Below are positions 25,574 through 33,879 of a stretch of 64,000 nucleotides of DNA, piece by piece (position 1 is the first letter of the stretch; the number at the start of each line of letters is the position of its first letter). Below the pieces are notes generated by a model, which was not told where the DNA came from, searched no databases, and was given only the letters and a program-made list of their open reading frames with translations. The stretch is from Sphingopyxis sp. (GTDB taxonomy: Bacteria; Pseudomonadota; Alphaproteobacteria; Sphingomonadales; Sphingomonadaceae): contig JAGHZY010000011.1 in NCBI GenBank assembly GCA_017745175.1, positions 1 through 64,000 of the forward strand, in the 5' to 3' direction. Position numbers and translations under genes: made by a program.

Positions 25574-27547
25574 ATGCAAAGCAGGAGCCATCTTTTCCGT
25601 TCGGCCGCCTTCGCCGCGATGGGTGCATTGCTGCTGACCTCGTGCGGCGGCGGCGGGGGAGGCGGCGGCACGCCGACCCCGACGCCCACGCCCACCCCGA
25701 CGCCCGCGCCGACGGGCGGCCTCTACACCCCGCCCGCCGCCGAGGCGCTGACCACCGCCGATGTCGAGCGCGTGCTCGCGCAGGCCATATCCGAAGCGCA
25801 GGCGCGCAGCCTGCCGTCGGTGATCGCGGTGACCGACCGTGTCGGCAATGTGCTCGGCGTCTTCCGCATGACCGGCGCGCGCGCGACTGCGACAACCGCG
25901 CCCGCCCCCAATGGCGCCAGCATCGACGCGCAGAATGTCACCTTTCCCGCCGAGGGCGGCGCGATCGCCAAGGCGGTCACCGGCGCGTATCTCTCGAGCG
26001 GCGGCAACGCCTTCTCGACCCGCACCGCGAGCCAGATCGTCCAGGAGCATTTCCCGCCTGCGCCGACCACGGTCGGGCTCGAAAGCGGGCCGCTGTTCGG
26101 CGTGCAGTTCAGCCAGCTCCCGTGCAGCGATCTTTCGGCGCGTTTCGGCGCGGCGGGCGCGGCGGCGCTGATCGGTCCCAAGCGTTCGCCGCTCGGCCTT
26201 GCCGCCGATCCGGGCGGACTGCCGCTCTACAAGAATGGCGTGCTTGTCGGCGGCGTCGGGGTGATGGGCGACGGCGTTTACGGCAGCGATCCGAACATCC
26301 TCGATATCGACAATGATGCCGAGGAGTTCATCGCGCTCGCGGGGACGCGCGGGTTCGAGGCGCCAAGCACGATCACCGCCGACAAGATCACCGTCGACGG
26401 GACGAGCCTGCGCTTTTCGGACGCCACCTTTGCCGGGGTGATGTCGAGCGGCAGCGCGAGCTTCGCGAGCCTCAACGGCATCGCGGGCAATCTCGTCGCG
26501 GTGATCGGCTATGGCAATGCCGCGATCACACCGGGCGTTGCCTATGGCAGCGAGGCGTCGGGCGTCCGCGCCTCGACCGCCGCCGAATTCTCGAACCGCG
26601 ACGCCTTCGTGCTGACCGACGGCAGCGGCACCAACCGCTACCCGATCCGCGCCGGAACCGACGGCGCGACGAACAGTGCGCCGCTCACTGCCGCCGAGAC
26701 GCGCGCGGTGCTCGAAGAGGCCTTCACGGTGATGAGCCGCGCGCGCGCGCAGATCCGCCGTCCGCTCGACAGCCGCGCGCAGGTGACGATCAGCGTCGTC
26801 GACACGCACGGCGTGCCGCTCGGTATCGTGCGTTCGCCCGACGCACCGATTTTCGGCACCGACGTATCGCTGCAAAAGGCGCGCACCGCCGCCTTTTTTT
26901 CGGGGGCGCAAGCAGGCACGGAACTCAGTGCTAATGCGAGCGCCGATGTCCGCCAGTTCGTCACTGCGACGCGGACATTTTTGAACAATCCCGCGGCACT
27001 AACCGGCACGATCGCCTTTTCGGACCGCGCAAACGGCAACCTCTCGCGCCCCTATTTCCCCGACGGCGAGGTCGGCCGTCCGCAGGGGCCGTTGTCGCGT
27101 CCGATCGCGCAGTTCAATCCCTTCTCGACCGGGCTGCAGTCGGCGCTGATCATCGGCAATCTCGGCGCGCATCTGGGTTTCGTCTCGGGCGCCAGTCCGA
27201 CCGATACGCCCGCGCGCTGCACGACCCTGCCTGACGTCGCGCCGGGGCAGAACCGGCTGCAGAACGGCATCCAGATCTTCCCCGGATCGGTCCCCATCTA
27301 TCGCGGCAATCAGCTCGTGGGTGCGATCGGCGTGTCGGGCGACGGCATCGACCAGGACGATATGATCAGCTTCCTCGGTGCCCATAATGGCGGCGCGCGC
27401 GTCGGCGGCATCGGCAATGCGCCCGCCGCAATCCGCTCCGACACCATCGTCGTCGCGGTCGGCGCCGGGGTGCGCCTGCGCTATATCAGCTGTCCCTTCG
27501 CACCGTTCCTCGACACGGCGCAGCAAAATGTCTGCAACGGGCTGTAA
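25574..27547 (+). CDS. lipoprotein with two GlcG/HbpS-like domains
   Basis: This 657-residue lipoprotein has a signal ending ALLLTSC with Cys24 lipidated and Gly next, which favours outer-membrane sorting. A Gly run and a Pro-Thr repeat (about 25-47) make a flexible tether. Two copies of a GlcG/HbpS-type domain follow, at about 55-300 (DVERVLAQAISEAQARS, SVIAVTDRVGNVLGVFRM) and 385-645 (TRAVLEEAFTVMSRARA, VTISVVDTHGVPLGIVRS). Streptomyces HbpS of this family binds heme. Each half has its own VLVGGVGVMGDGV / LVGAIGVSGDGI loop, and Cys residues lie near both ends. It is four bases after the cytochrome gene and three before the barrel gene. A surface or periplasmic heme- or redox-related role is inference. 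Confidence 0.82.
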   Translation: MQSRSHLFRSAAFAAMGALLLTSCGGGGGGGGTPTPTPTPTPTPAPTGGLYTPPAAEALTTADVERVLAQAISEAQARSLPSVIAVTDRVGNVLGVFRMTGARATATTAPAPNGASIDAQNVTFPAEGGAIAKAVTGAYLSSGGNAFSTRTASQIVQEHFPPAPTTVGLESGPLFGVQFSQLPCSDLSARFGAAGAAALIGPKRSPLGLAADPGGLPLYKNGVLVGGVGVMGDGVYGSDPNILDIDNDAEEFIALAGTRGFEAPSTITADKITVDGTSLRFSDATFAGVMSSGSASFASLNGIAGNLVAVIGYGNAAITPGVAYGSEASGVRASTAAEFSNRDAFVLTDGSGTNRYPIRAGTDGATNSAPLTAAETRAVLEEAFTVMSRARAQIRRPLDSRAQVTISVVDTHGVPLGIVRSPDAPIFGTDVSLQKARTAAFFSGAQAGTELSANASADVRQFVTATRTFLNNPAALTGTIAFSDRANGNLSRPYFPDGEVGRPQGPLSRPIAQFNPFSTGLQSALIIGNLGAHLGFVSGASPTDTPARCTTLPDVAPGQNRLQNGIQIFPGSVPIYRGNQLVGAIGVSGDGIDQDDMISFLGAHNGGARVGGIGNAPAAIRSDTIVVAVGAGVRLRYISCPFAPFLDTAQQNVCNGL

Positions 27548-27550
27548 GCG

Positions 27551-29482
27551 ATGATGACGGGGGGTAGCCTTTGGCCGGTCATCGCGACGCTCGCGGCGCA
27601 AGGCGCGCCCGGCGCCGAGGTGGTTCCGCCGCCGCCCGCGCCCGAAGGCCCGCCGGTCGCGAGCGACGCCGCCCCGGCCGGACAGTCCGCCGAGGAATTG
27701 ATCCCGCCGCCGCCGCCGGTCGACTGGCAGGAGGTGATCGGGGACGATCCCGTTACGCAGATCATCGAGGGCCGCCGCCGCCCCGGCTATCGCCCCGACC
27801 TTCCCGATGTGCTGACGCAGGACAATGCCGGTGCGCTGCGCCCGCCGCCGCCGCAGGCGTTTCCGGGGATGGAGGACCAGCTTCCGGTTCCCGACCGCTG
27901 GCGCCTGATCGAAACGCTCGGTGTGGTCAAGGAGCGCTGGTTCGATCCCTATCACCAGAACACCTACAAGGGCGACCGTGCGATCGACCGCAGCAAGGTC
28001 AAATGGCTGCCGATCAGGGGCGACGACTGGTTCTTCGTCGCCAATGCGGTGTCCGACACGGTGTTCGAACCGCGCACCTTCCCGATCCCCGTCGGCGTCC
28101 AGACGACCGAGCGGCCGGGCAGCCTCGACGTGTTCGGCAAGGACCGCAGCTTCGTCCTCGCGCAGACCTTCATTGCGGGCGCCGCGCTGATCAAGGGATC
28201 GACCGCGTTCAAGCCGCCCGACATCGAATATCGCGTCACGCTGGCGTATCAGGCCAATTATGTCGACGTGCCCGAACGGCGCGTGCTCGACGTGCGCCCG
28301 TCGAAGGCGAGCCATCGTTATGACTCGTTCCTCGGCGTACAGGAGCTTTTCGTCGACAAGCACCTCGGCAACGACAGCGACCGCTACGACTTCCACTCGA
28401 TCCGTATCGGCATCCAGCCGTTCCAGAGCGATTTCCGCGGCTTCCTGTTCAACGACAGCCAGCTTGGCATCCGCCTGTTCGGCAACCGCGACAACAACCG
28501 CTTCCAATATAATCTCGCGGCCTTCTGGCGGCTGGAGAAGGATACCAACTCGGGCCTCAACGACATCACCCAGACGCCGCGCAGCGACTTCATCTTCACC
28601 GGCAATCTCTATCGCCAGGATTTCCCGTTCGTCGGGCTGACCAGCCAGATCAGCGTCACCTACAATATGAACCGCGAAAAGAATGACGTGCAGATCGACC
28701 ACAACGGTTTTCCGGTGCGGCCGGCATTGCTCGGCGACCTGCGCGGGCGCGAATATGACGTCGTTTATCTGGGATACAGCGCCGACGGGCGGATCGGGCG
28801 GATCAACCTGACCGCGAGCTTCTACGCCGCGCTGGGCGAGGACCGGAACAGCTTTTTCACGAGCAAACCCGCCGATATTCGCGCGGGCTTCGGCGCGGTC
28901 GAACTCAGCTACGATCATGACTGGATGCGCTTCCGCCTGTCGGGGCTCTACGCAACCGGCGATGGCGACCCCTATAACAAGACCGAGGGCGGGTATGACG
29001 CGATCTTCGAGAATCCGATCTTCGGCGGCGCCGACACGAGCTACTGGATCCGCCAGACGATCCCCTTCGCGGGCGGCGGGCGCGTCATCGCGATCAGCGG
29101 GCGCAACGGCATCCTGAATTCGCTGCGCTCGTCGAAGGAAGAGGGGCAGTCGAACTTCAACAATCCGGGCACGGTCTTCGTCGGTGCGGGCGCCGATTTC
29201 GACCTGACACCGGAGTTTCGCGTGAGCACCAATTTCAACCATCTGTGGTTCGAGAATACGTCGAGCCTGCAGGCGCTGCGCACCGAAGGATCGATCCCCA
29301 AGGATATCGGCTTCGACCTGTCGGTCGCGACGATCTGGCGGCCGAAGGCGACGCAGAACATCGTCGGGCGCCTCAGCGGCGCGGTGTTGCTCCCGGGCAA
29401 GGGGTTCAAGGATCTGTTCGACAACAAGCAGAAGAACGACGCCTATGTTTCGATCCTCGCCAATGTGATCGTGAGTTTCTGA
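27551..29482 (+). CDS. large outer-membrane beta-barrel protein, porin-cytochrome type candidate
   Basis: I do not recognise a named family, but the 643-residue protein has the marks of an outer-membrane barrel. It has a short hydrophobic start, a Pro-rich periplasmic stretch (about 20-115), then from about 150 many alternating amphipathic strands with aromatic girdles (YRVTLAYQANYVDV, YDFHSIRIGIQPF, FQYNLAAFWRLEK, INLTASFYAALGED, FRVSTNFNHLWFE), and a C-terminal Phe (ILANVIVSF). The size is close to MtrB-type conduit barrels, though it lacks their N-terminal CXXC. It sits between a heme-domain lipoprotein and a ten-heme protein, spacing 3 bp and 2 bp. A trans-membrane sheath for cytochromes is an inference. 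Confidence 0.75.
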   Translation: MMTGGSLWPVIATLAAQGAPGAEVVPPPPAPEGPPVASDAAPAGQSAEELIPPPPPVDWQEVIGDDPVTQIIEGRRRPGYRPDLPDVLTQDNAGALRPPPPQAFPGMEDQLPVPDRWRLIETLGVVKERWFDPYHQNTYKGDRAIDRSKVKWLPIRGDDWFFVANAVSDTVFEPRTFPIPVGVQTTERPGSLDVFGKDRSFVLAQTFIAGAALIKGSTAFKPPDIEYRVTLAYQANYVDVPERRVLDVRPSKASHRYDSFLGVQELFVDKHLGNDSDRYDFHSIRIGIQPFQSDFRGFLFNDSQLGIRLFGNRDNNRFQYNLAAFWRLEKDTNSGLNDITQTPRSDFIFTGNLYRQDFPFVGLTSQISVTYNMNREKNDVQIDHNGFPVRPALLGDLRGREYDVVYLGYSADGRIGRINLTASFYAALGEDRNSFFTSKPADIRAGFGAVELSYDHDWMRFRLSGLYATGDGDPYNKTEGGYDAIFENPIFGGADTSYWIRQTIPFAGGGRVIAISGRNGILNSLRSSKEEGQSNFNNPGTVFVGAGADFDLTPEFRVSTNFNHLWFENTSSLQALRTEGSIPKDIGFDLSVATIWRPKATQNIVGRLSGAVLLPGKGFKDLFDNKQKNDAYVSILANVIVSF

Positions 29483-29484
29483 TC

Positions 29485-32400
29485 GTGACGCGCAAGCTTT
29501 TCGCCCTTCTGGCCTTTCTGCTGATGACGCTGGCGTTCGGCGCCAATGTCGTCCGCGCGTCGGAAGAGGAAAAGCCGCTCAGGATCGAATATCGCTTCAC
29601 CCCCCCGGCACCGCGCGAGCAGAGCGATGCCGATGTCAGCGCCAAGTCGGAGGGCTGCTACAGTTGCCACACGCGCACCGACCAACCGTCGATGCACGCG
29701 ACGCCCGCAGTGAAGCTTGGCTGTACCGACTGTCACGGCGGCGACGCGACGCAGCGCGGTACGCCAAGCCTCGGTTATCGGCATCCGACGAACAGGGCGG
29801 TGATGAAGCAAGCGCATCCGCAGCCGACGCTGCCCGGCGCGTGGCACGACAGCTCGGCGAACCCGCAGCGCAGCTATACCTTGCTCAACAAGGAATCGCC
29901 CGAATTCATCCGCTTTGTGAACCCCAGCGACTATCGCGTCGCGCGCGAGGCGTGCGGCGCGTGCCATCTCGAGGTGATCGAGGCGACCGAACGCTCGCTG
30001 ATGTCGACTTCGGCGATGCTGTGGGGCGGCGCGGCGTATAACAACGGCATCGTCCCCTACAAGAATTACATCTTCGGCGAGGCCTATACGCGCAAGGGCG
30101 AGCCCGCCTGCATTCTCTCGCCCTCGTCGCGGCTGACCGCCGAGGAATATAGGGAGGCGTGCAAACCGGGCTTCGGTTTCGACAAGATATTGACCGATGC
30201 CGAGAAGAAACGCGGCGCGCTCGCGAAAATGTACCCGCTGCCGCGCTGGAGCGTGCTGCCGCCGGGCGACGTGTTCCGCGTGTTCGAGCGCGGCGGGCGC
30301 AACATCAACACCCAATTCCCCGAAATCGGCCTGCCCAACCCGACGGGCAGCATCCAGCGGCTCGAGGAACCGGGGCGCCCCGACCTCAAACAGTCGAACC
30401 GTGGTCCCGGCACGGGGCTGCGCGTCGCGATCCCCGTGCTCAACATCCACAAGACGCGCCTCAATGATCCGCTGATGTGGTTCATGGGGACAAACGACCA
30501 GCCGGGCGATTATCGCCATTCGGGCTGTTCGGGGTGCCACGTCATCTACGCCAACGACCGCGAACCGCGGCACAGCCTGACCTATGCGAGGTTCGGCCGC
30601 GACGGCGAAAGCGCGACGGTCGACCCGACGATCGCGGAAAAGAAATGGAAGCCCGACGGCGGGCACGGCGGCGATACGCATGGTGTCGAGGACGGCCATC
30701 AGGCGGGCGGCGGTCACGGCGCGCTGATCGACCCCGCCGACCCCGACGTTCCGGCGCGCCCCGGATCTCCGGCGCGCGGCGAATCGGGCCATCCGATCAG
30801 CCATGCCTTCACCCGCGCGATCCCGACCGCGCAGTGCATGACCTGCCACATGCACCAGCCGAACATCTTCCTGAACTCGTACCTCGGCTATACGATGTGG
30901 GATTATGAATCGGACGCGCCGCAGATGTGGCCGGGCCCCGACAACACGGCGCCGCGCCCGCCCGGAATGAGCGACGCGGAATATCGGAAGACATACAAAC
31001 AGCAGCGCTATCCGACCGCCGCCGAGGTACATCAGGTGCTCGAACGCAATCCGGAGGGGGCGGCGACGCGCGGCCTGTGGGCCGATGTCGAATTCCTGCG
31101 CGACGTCTATGACGTCAACGACAGCAACAAGGACACGCAGTTCGCCGACTATCACGGCCATGGCTGGAACTTCCGCGGCATCTTCAAGCGCGACCGGAGC
31201 GGCAATCTGCTGACCGCCGACGGCAATATGGCGACCTACGGCACCGATACCGCGAATATCATCGACCCGAAGGATCCCGAGAAGTGGCGCAAGAGCTGTA
31301 GCCATTATACCGATCCGAAGGAACGCGATCTCTGCCTGTCGAGCGCCGATCCGGGCCGGCCGGGTGTGGAGGGCAAGTTCGTGCCGCCCGGCCTCAACCC
31401 CGGCAAGGCGGTCCATATGATGGACATCCACGCCGAAAAGGGCATGCAATGCGCCGACTGCCACTTCGCGCAGGACAGCCACGGCAATGGCTATATCCAG
31501 GGCGAGGTCGCGAACGCGGTCGAGATCAGCTGCAAGGATTGCCACGGGACCGCCGATGCGTTCCCGAACCTGCTCACCTCGAACGTCGCGGCGCGGCCGC
31601 AGGGCAACAATCTGGCGCTGCTGCGCAACCCCGACGGGCGCCGCCGCTTCGAATTCCAGTATAATGACGATGCCGAGGTGATCGGGCTGATCCAGCGTTC
31701 GATCGTCGATCCGAAACTCGAATGGCAGGTCAGCCTCGTCAAGCAGGCGGTGACCCCGGGGCCGCACTTCAACGCCAAGGCGGCGCGCGCCAAGCTGATG
31801 GCCCGCGCGGGCGCCGAGGACGGAAAATATGAATGGGGGCCGGGCGTCGCGAAGGAGGACCGCGCGCACGGCGATGACAAGATGACCTGCTTCACCTGTC
31901 ACCTGTCGTGGACGACCAGCTGCGGCGGTTGCCATTTGCCGATCGAGGCGAACTGGAAGACCAGGATGCACCATTTCGAGGGTGAGGAGACGCGCAACTT
32001 CGCGACATACAACCCGCAGGTCGCGCGCGACGAGATGTTCCAGCTCGGCCGGCACCAACTCACCAAGCCCGGCGAGCCGGGTCCGAACGGCGAAGCGCGC
32101 GGCATCATCACGCCGGTCCGCTCGACCTCGGCGCTGATCCTGTCGTCGACGAACATCAACCGCGAGCGTATCTATGTGCAGCAGCCGCCGATAAGCTCGG
32201 CGGGTTATTCGAGTCAGGCCTTCGCGCCGCACTTCCCGCATACGGTGCGCCGGTCCGAAACCAAGCAGTGCAGCGACTGCCATCTGTCCGCCGCCGACGA
32301 CAACAATGCGATCATGGCGCAGCTCAATCTGCTCGGCACCAATTTCGTCAATTTCGTCGGCCTCAACGTCTGGTCGGGACTCGAAGGCGGTTTCCAGGCG

Positions 32401-33774
32401 ACGCGCGTCACCGAATGGGACGAGCCGCAGGCGGTGATCGGCAGCTACCTCCAGAAATATGCCTATCCCGACTATTGGAAGCTGCACGTCGAGCAGAACG
32501 GGCGCGAGCTCAAAAATTGGGTGCGCGGCAAGACGTTCGACAAGAAGGGCTCGGGCGAAACGCACGCGCTCGAGGAGTTCGCCAATATCGTCCAGGGGAC
32601 GAGCGGGCGGGTGAACTGCCTCCAGCAGCGCGGCGAATATATGTTCGTGGCGGAAGGCAAGGGCGGCTTCCGCGTCTATGACATCGCGTCGATCGGCAAC
32701 AAGGGCTTCTCCGAACGCATCGTCCGCGCGCCCTTCTCGGCGCTCGGCCACGACACGCATGTGAAGACGACGAATGCGACGTGCATGGCGATCGCGACCA
32801 CCCAGCCGGTCAGCGTCGCGCGCAACGAGAATATCGTGAAGAATTTCCCCGAGAATCACGAACAGGTGATGCACGACATCTATCGTTATGCCGTGATCAC
32901 CGACAGCGTCGAGGGGCTGATTCTCGTCGACATCGACACGATGGCCGACGGCGAATTCCGCAACAACAAGCTGAAGCGTGCGCTGACGTGGAACGAGGGC
33001 AATGTCCTCGCGGGCGCGCGGCACATCACGCTCGCGGGCAGCATGGCCTATGTCACCACCGACGCCGGGCTCGTCGTGCTCGACCTCGCGACCCCGCTCC
33101 AGCCCAAGATAACGGCGCAGCTGCCGCTGACCGATGCGCGCGCGAGCGCGGTGCAGTTCCGTTATCTCTGGGTTACCGATGCCGAGGGGGTGAAGCTGTT
33201 CGACGTCACCAACCTCGCGCAGCCGGTCGCGGTGCCCGCGGGCACGGTGCGGCTCGCCAACGCGCGCAAAATCTATCTCGCGCGTACCTATATGTATGTC
33301 GCGGCGAAGGCGGACGGCCTCGTCATCGTCGATGTGACGCGCCCCGCGGCGCCGATCGTCTGGCCGGGGCTGACCTTTGACGGCGCACTCGACGATGCCG
33401 AGGATGTGATCGTCGCGTCGACCAATGCCTCGCTCTTCGGTTACGTCGCCGACGGGCGCAACGGCATCAAGGTGCTCCAGCTCACCAGCCCCGACAATCC
33501 GGGGCTCTACGGCTTCTCGCCAAAGCCGACCCCCGAACTGATCGCGTGGGCGAAAACGCCGTCGCCGGCGCTCGCGCTGTCGAAGGGGCTCGACCGCGAC
33601 CGCGCGGTCGACGAGACGGGCGGCCAGATGGCGGTGTTCGGCCGCCTCGGCTCGCGCCCCTTCACGCGGCCCGAGATGGAGAAGCTGTTCCTGAACAGCA
33701 GGGGGCTCGTCTACAAGGTCCGCGACGAGGTCGACCAGAGCGCCTGGCGCCCGCCGCTGCTGTACGCGAACTAG
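29485..33774 (+). CDS. exported ten-heme cytochrome c with C-terminal LVIVD-type propeller
   Basis: This 1429-residue protein starts at GTG 29485, two bases after the barrel stop, with a clear signal peptide (KLFALLAFLLMTLAFGANVVRAS). Ten CXXCH motifs start at residues 58, 80, 157, 348, 451, 656, 683, 802, 813 and 929; two of them (802, 813) are only six residues apart. A His/Gly-rich loop lies at about 393-415. From about 1030 to 1380 come repeats of the LVIVD type (GGFRVYDIAS, GLILVDIDTM, GLVVLDLATP, GVKLFDVTNL, GLVIVDVTRP, GIKVLQLTS), expected to form a propeller. No anchor is seen beyond the signal. It could be periplasmic or passed to the surface. An upstream in-frame start at 29245 lies inside the barrel gene and is rejected. 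Confidence 0.88.
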   Translation: MTRKLFALLAFLLMTLAFGANVVRASEEEKPLRIEYRFTPPAPREQSDADVSAKSEGCYSCHTRTDQPSMHATPAVKLGCTDCHGGDATQRGTPSLGYRHPTNRAVMKQAHPQPTLPGAWHDSSANPQRSYTLLNKESPEFIRFVNPSDYRVAREACGACHLEVIEATERSLMSTSAMLWGGAAYNNGIVPYKNYIFGEAYTRKGEPACILSPSSRLTAEEYREACKPGFGFDKILTDAEKKRGALAKMYPLPRWSVLPPGDVFRVFERGGRNINTQFPEIGLPNPTGSIQRLEEPGRPDLKQSNRGPGTGLRVAIPVLNIHKTRLNDPLMWFMGTNDQPGDYRHSGCSGCHVIYANDREPRHSLTYARFGRDGESATVDPTIAEKKWKPDGGHGGDTHGVEDGHQAGGGHGALIDPADPDVPARPGSPARGESGHPISHAFTRAIPTAQCMTCHMHQPNIFLNSYLGYTMWDYESDAPQMWPGPDNTAPRPPGMSDAEYRKTYKQQRYPTAAEVHQVLERNPEGAATRGLWADVEFLRDVYDVNDSNKDTQFADYHGHGWNFRGIFKRDRSGNLLTADGNMATYGTDTANIIDPKDPEKWRKSCSHYTDPKERDLCLSSADPGRPGVEGKFVPPGLNPGKAVHMMDIHAEKGMQCADCHFAQDSHGNGYIQGEVANAVEISCKDCHGTADAFPNLLTSNVAARPQGNNLALLRNPDGRRRFEFQYNDDAEVIGLIQRSIVDPKLEWQVSLVKQAVTPGPHFNAKAARAKLMARAGAEDGKYEWGPGVAKEDRAHGDDKMTCFTCHLSWTTSCGGCHLPIEANWKTRMHHFEGEETRNFATYNPQVARDEMFQLGRHQLTKPGEPGPNGEARGIITPVRSTSALILSSTNINRERIYVQQPPISSAGYSSQAFAPHFPHTVRRSETKQCSDCHLSAADDNNAIMAQLNLLGTNFVNFVGLNVWSGLEGGFQATRVTEWDEPQAVIGSYLQKYAYPDYWKLHVEQNGRELKNWVRGKTFDKKGSGETHALEEFANIVQGTSGRVNCLQQRGEYMFVAEGKGGFRVYDIASIGNKGFSERIVRAPFSALGHDTHVKTTNATCMAIATTQPVSVARNENIVKNFPENHEQVMHDIYRYAVITDSVEGLILVDIDTMADGEFRNNKLKRALTWNEGNVLAGARHITLAGSMAYVTTDAGLVVLDLATPLQPKITAQLPLTDARASAVQFRYLWVTDAEGVKLFDVTNLAQPVAVPAGTVRLANARKIYLARTYMYVAAKADGLVIVDVTRPAAPIVWPGLTFDGALDDAEDVIVASTNASLFGYVADGRNGIKVLQLTSPDNPGLYGFSPKPTPELIAWAKTPSPALALSKGLDRDRAVDETGGQMAVFGRLGSRPFTRPEMEKLFLNSRGLVYKVRDEVDQSAWRPPLLYAN

Positions 33775-33783
33775 AGTCACTTT

Positions 33784-33864
33784 CCCGTTCGCATCGAGCG
33801 AAGTCGAGATGCCCGAAGACGTGCGCTGGCGATGGGTGTCCCGACTTCGCTCGACACGAACGGG
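33784..33864. repeat. dispersed inverted repeat, CCCGTTCG family
   Basis: 23-base arms (33784-33806 and 33842-33864) match at 21 positions when folded, core TCGAGCGAAGTCG. It fills the gap between the convergent cytochrome and (p)ppGpp genes, each ending within 16 bp of it, so it probably serves as their shared transcript end. No transposase or coding content. Confidence 0.75.
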
Positions 33865-33879
33865 TCTGGCGTTTGCCCG

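Noticed and set aside
25655-25715. GGC and CCGACG tandem repeat
   Set aside because: Encodes the Gly run and Pro-Thr tether of the lipoprotein.
29443-33780. 1445-codon open frame antisense to the ten-heme gene
   Set aside because: Same cause as above. The heme motifs and signal peptide are on the plus strand.
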